DNA of 61,739 bases from Gammaproteobacteria bacterium (lineage in GTDB: Bacteria; Pseudomonadota; Gammaproteobacteria; Chromatiales; Chromatiaceae): positions 1-61,739 of the forward strand of contig JAAELC010000517.1 in NCBI GenBank assembly GCA_024227135.1, read 5' to 3'. Made by a program: the position numbers and the translations under genes. Position 1 is the first letter of the stretch. Each line of letters opens with the position of its first letter. The notes beneath the pieces are model-generated. The model saw nothing but the letters and a program-made list of their open reading frames with translations, did no database searches and was not told the DNA's origin. This document shows positions 38,101-44,100 of this stretch, piece after piece.

Positions 38101-41100
38101 GACCGGCTGGGCTATGATGCTTCGCTGGTACCCCTGAGCCTGCAGATCATCGACAACGGGGATGCCGGGTTCAGCACCGACGGGAACTGGTTGAGCCGTG
38201 TGGGTGGATTCAATGATACTCAACTTTACAGCGACGGTGCCGGAACGGCTCTCTGGACTTTCGATGGGCTGGCCCCCGGGACTTACAGAGTCTCGGTGAC
38301 CTGGGATTCGGCGGGTAGCGGGTACGACAGCAGTGCCCGGTACAGTGTTTACGTCGATGACGACCACCTGAGCAGTCCATCGAGAAACCATTACAGCGGT
38401 ACCCCCGACGATTTTGAGGCCAATGGGCGTTCCTGGGAGATCCTGGACCTGGTGCGGGTGGTGGATGGTCAGGTCAGGGTAACCCTGGCCGACGATGGTA
38501 CCGGGAGAGTGCTGGCCGATGCGGTAAGGGTCCAGCGATACGAGGGGGATTTCGGCACCGATGATGACTTACATCTGCTGGTGGACTCTCCTGCAATCGA
38601 TGCAGGCGATCCGGCGACGGTCTATCTGCGGGAGCCGGCACCCAACGGTGGCCGGGTCAATCAGGGCGCCTACGGGAATACCACCGAAGCGGCGGGAAGT
38701 CCTGACGAGCTGGTACAGATACTGACGCCCAACGGCCTCGAAAAGTATGAACTCGGTCAGGACGTGGAGGTGCAATGGCGCCTGGCCGGTCTCCAGGAGC
38801 GCGAGGCGTTGGTCCTGATCAATTCGGGAGGCGGGACACTGTCGGAGGCCGGCAACTGGTCCTCCGATCGTTACCGGGTCGAGGGTAACAGCTCGACCAA
38901 CACAAACATCGACACCAGCGGGGCGACGGATCCCGGACCTGTGGCGCTGTACGAAACCTATAGCTACTCAGCCTGGGGTGTGGGTAACCGGTTGGCTTAC
39001 CAGTTGCCAGTGGAAGACGGTGATTATGTGGTCCGGCTGCATTTTGCCGAACCCAGTTACAACGGGGTGGGAAATCGGGTTTTCGATATTCTGCTCAACG
39101 GGGTGCTGGCCGCTGACGATTACGATTTGCCGGTGGAATCCGGGGGACTGGACCGGGCCGTGGTGCAGGAGTACTCGGTCAACGTCGCCGGTGGGCAGGG
39201 TATCGCACTGGATCTGGTTAATGTCACCGCCGCTAGTGCGGTGATCAGCGGCATCGAGGTGTTGCGTATCAATCCGACAGGCACGTCTGCACCGACCGTG
39301 AACTTGTCGGTATCAGTGGATGCCGGCGTTAATTGGATACCAGTGGGCGCCAACCTGGGAGTCGACCGGTTCGGTCGCGGCAGCTATCAGTGGACAGCAG
39401 GACCGGAAACCGCAGGCGCCACCGCGCTGTTCCGGGTGACGGCTAACGCAGGCGGGCAGCCGACGGACGACTCGGATGAAGGTTTTCTGATCTCAAGCGA
39501 TGGTCAGACATACTATGTCAATGACAGCGAACTGGCGGGAGATGAATACACCACAGCCGTGGGAAGTGATGCCAATTCCGGCAAGCGTGCGGATGCCCCG
39601 ATGGCCAGTCTGGCAGGACTGCTGCTGGCCTATGACCTGGATCCGGGGGATATCGTTTACGTGGACACCGGGGCATACAGCCTGACGACCAATATCCTGA
39701 TGACAGCAGACGATGCGGGGGTGGAAATCCGGGGTCCGGTTGAGACAGACCACACAGCGTTACTCGATCGGAACAATACCAATAGTGGCAATTACGTTTT
39801 TCAACTCCAGGATGCCGATGGGGTGACCCTGTCCAACCTGGCTTTGACGGGGGCACGTCAGGGTATTTACGCTGCGAACGGTTCGGACAGCGATGATCTG
39901 TTGTTCGATAGCCTGGAGATCCATGGAAATACTCAGGAAGGGATCTATCTCGCTGCTGGTAACGATGATGCCCGTCTAATCGATCTCTATGTACATGACA
40001 ATGATACCGATGGAGTGGAGGTTGCGGGATCCGGTTTCCTGGTGCAGGGCGGGGAGTATTCCGCCAATGCGCAGACAGGGGTCTACGTTCATAGTGCAGG
40101 CGGTATCGTGGATGCTGTTCATGTCTACGACAACAGTCAGGGCATCTACGCCAACCATTCGGATACCGTGGTACGAAACAGTGTTGTCCACGATAACATC
40201 AATCAAGGTATCTATATTCAGCACGGGCTTGCCGAGGGCAATCTTGTTTATGGTCATGGAGGTTCCGGTGACCGGGGCATCGAACTCCACCAGGCGACCG
40301 CCCGCGACAACAGGGTACACAGCAATACCATCGGAATTCAGGGTTATGGCACGATAGAAGATAATCGGGTCTACGCAAACACAACCGGCATAAAGGCGAA
40401 TACCACCCTGGGTACGGTACGGGGCAACCAGGTTTACAGTAATGTGACCGGCATCCATTTTGCCTCCGGGTATTACACTTACACCGGATCTCTCTACAAC
40501 AACCTGGTCTATGACAATACGGATACCGGTATCCTGATTAATGATGGTGATAATCACCGGATATTCAGTAACACCGTCTATCAATCGGTTGGCGATGCCA
40601 TTCGTATTCAGGGATCGGCTCCGGGTGTGTCGGTGGAGAACAATCTCCTGTGGGTCGATCTCGGTAACGCCCTGAACATTGCCGGTGACAGCCAGACCGG
40701 ACTTGCCAGCAACTTCAACCTGTTCTATCTCGGAGCGGACGATGCCGGTACGCTGGCGCAATGGGGCAGTACCGCGCTGTCGGATCTCGCTGCCTGGAGA
40801 AGTACCACAGGATTTGGCATTGAGAGTGTAGAGGGTGCCCCGCTGTTTCTGGATATTGACGGTGCGGACAACGTCTTCGGCGGGCCCGGCACTGCAGAAG
40901 GTGGCGGTGAGGATGATAACTTCAATCTGCTCGCGAACTCTCCGGCCATCGATCAGGCCAATGCCTATGCTTCCACTCCCCTGGATATGCTGGGACGGCA
41001 GCGACGGGATGATCCAAGTATCGCCAATGGGGGCATCGGCTGGGATCTTTTCGTCGAATCCGACCAGAGTAATAACCAGTTCAGTACCGGCGGTACTGCA

Positions 41101-44100
41101 CAGGGCTGGCGATCTTCGTCGAACTGGTGGGAATACACATTGCCCTTCAGTTTCGATTTCTACGGTACCGCGTACGATACTGTAAAGGTGTCGAGCGAGG
41201 GTTTCCTGCACTTCGCGGGCCCCGATACCTATTCCCAGGCAGCCTCCCTGGACAGGCTGAAAAACAATGTACGCATTGCACCGCTCTGGGACAATCTCAT
41301 GACCAGTTCCAGTGGTGGCAATATATTCGTTGACGAGTCCACCGCCGGGGAGGTTACGATCCGCTGGCAAGGGGAGGAACAGGGGACTCGAACACCGGTG
41401 AATTTCTCCGTTACCCTGTTCGATACCGGGTCTTTCCGGTTCGATTACGGACCAGGCAACGAGAACCTGGATCCGACGGTTGGCATCTCTGCCGGAAACG
41501 GTTATACCTTTGTGGTCTCAGGCTACGATGGCCAGGCTTCACTGACATCGGTCAATTCCGTGCTCTGGACACCCACGGAAGGGTTGACCTTCTATGACAT
41601 AGGCGCCCTGGAATTCCAGGGTAGCTCCGGTGACAGCACACCACCCCAGGTGGCCTCTTTCCTGAATCTCCCGGTCAGTGGTGGTAGTACGGATCTTGCA
41701 TTTTCCAGCATTCTGGTCAGTTTTTCCGAGACCCTGGAGCAAATCAGTGCTAACAGTGATGCCAACTATGGATTGATCGAGGCGGGTGCCGACGGGCTGT
41801 TCGATACCCTGGATGATGTGTCGGTCCCACTTAATCCCGCGTACTCTTTTCCGGAAACCAATCTGGTGCTGGAACTGCCTGACGGCGTTCTGCCGGATGG
41901 GGAGTATCGTCTGATGTTTTCGGGTACCCTGGCCATTTACGATACCGCGGGCAATCCCCTGGACGGCAATGCCGATGGTACCGGTGGTGACGACTACGTC
42001 CATCTGTTCACTGTCGACCGAAGTTCCAATTCGGCACCTGTAGCCGATAACGTCACCACCTCGGTCAACGAGGATGGAAGCGTACTCATAGTACTCAGCG
42101 CCTCCGATGCCGACGGCGATGCCCTGACCTACGGGATTTCGAATGTACCCCAGCGGGGCACCCTGAGTAGTTTCGGCCCGGGTGCAGCACCGGGTACCTA
42201 CCAGGTTACCTATACGCCGAATCCGGATTTCAACGGCAGCGATAGCTTCGCTTTCAGTGCGGATGACGGCAAGCTGGGGATCGGGGTCGGTCAGGTGGAT
42301 ATCACCATCGATCCGGTCAACGACGTACCGAGCGCCCTGGAACAGAGTGTGGAAGTGCCGGAGAATGGCAGCCGTCTGATTCTGCTTGCCGGTGACGACC
42401 AGGAGACGGCCGATACCAACCTGGTATACGGGATCACTACCGGGCCGTCACACGGCATTCTGCTCCAGGAAGGGCCTAATGCCTTCCGCTACACGCCCAC
42501 AAGCGACTATTTTGGTCCGGACAGCTTCACGTTCACAGCAACCGACCGGGGGGATCCGGATGATCCCGGGTCAGCGAATGCACTGACCAGCGTTCCGGCT
42601 GAAGTAACCATCGACGTGCTCGAAGGGAACAATGCCCCGGTGGTGGATCCCATACCGGTGCAAAGTGTCGAGGAGGGGCAGCCGCTCAACGTTACGGTAG
42701 CGGCCACCGACCCTGATTCCGATATTTTGAGCTACGCATTGTTGAGTGCTCCCACGGGTGCCGGTATCGACACCGAAACCGGGGCAGTGACCTGGATACC
42801 GAATGATGGTCCCGGCAGTCATCAATTCACGGTGCGTGTCAGCGACGATGGTCTACCCAGCGCCAGTACCGATATCAGCTTTACGGTAGACGTCAGCGAT
42901 GTGGCGCCAACCCTCTCTGTGACCGGTGATGCTGAGGCCTATACAGCGACTCCCTATCTGCTGAATCTGAGTGCGACAGATGTGGGAGAGGATACTTTAA
43001 TCGACTGGACGATCGATTGGGGTGACGGCGAATCGGAGGTGATACCCGGCGACTCTCTGTCGGTCGAGCATGTCTACAGTCAGGGCGGTGACTTCGATAT
43101 TCTGGTCAGTGCCCGGAACGAGGACGGCGTTTTCGGTGCCGATCCGTTATCCGTTACGGTCATTCCGATACCCGACACCATCGAGGGTCTGCTCTATAAC
43201 GACACCAACGTCGACGGCCAGTTGCAGGCCGTAGAGCCGGGACTCGTCGGCTGGAGAGTGTATATCGATAGCGATGCCGACGGTCGGTTCGATATCGGAG
43301 AGACCAACACGCTAACCGGTGTCGATGGGGCCTATCTTGTCAGTAACCTGGATCCTGGCAGTTACCAGGTCAGGGTTGATGTGCCACCAGGCTGGCTGGG
43401 TACCGCACCGGAGTCAGGTGGGTATGAGGTCGTGCTGGAGGGCGGTGCAGATCCTACCGGGTTGGACTTCGGTTTCCAGGATTTACCACCCGATCTCGGA
43501 AATCTCAGCGTGGGTGCAGCGATCGAGGGATCCCTGGTTACCCTGAGTGGTAATCTGCTGGATGCAGCGGTGGATGATGAACTCGATCTGCTTGTGGACT
43601 GGGGAGACGGGAGTCCGTTGGAAACTTTCAGTTACACGGTGGGAACCCCCGACTTTTCAGAAACCCACCGTTATCTTGACGATGGGCCTTCAGGAACTCT
43701 CTCGGACGACTATCTCATTCGGGTCAAGGTGATTAATCAACAGGGCGAGGAAGGAAATGATGACCTGACAGTGAGAGTGCATAATGCTGCACCGACGCTT
43801 ATCACTGCCGGCAGCCTGCTGATTTCAGAAGGCCAGACACTGGTGCTGGGGGGATTGATTACTGATGCCGGAATACTGGATGAGCACACTTTGCGAGTGG
43901 ACTGGGGAGACGGCACATCGCCGGAAACACACATTCTCGGCAGACAACCCGCCACCTTCATGATTTTTCACGATTACCTGGATGATGGGCCGTATTCAGT
44001 GGATCTGGTCGTGAAGGACGGCGACGGAGGTGAGGTTGCCGAGAGTCTTCTGGCTGAAGTTTTCAATCGGGCACCTGCCCTGGACCTGGGTGCTGATTTA

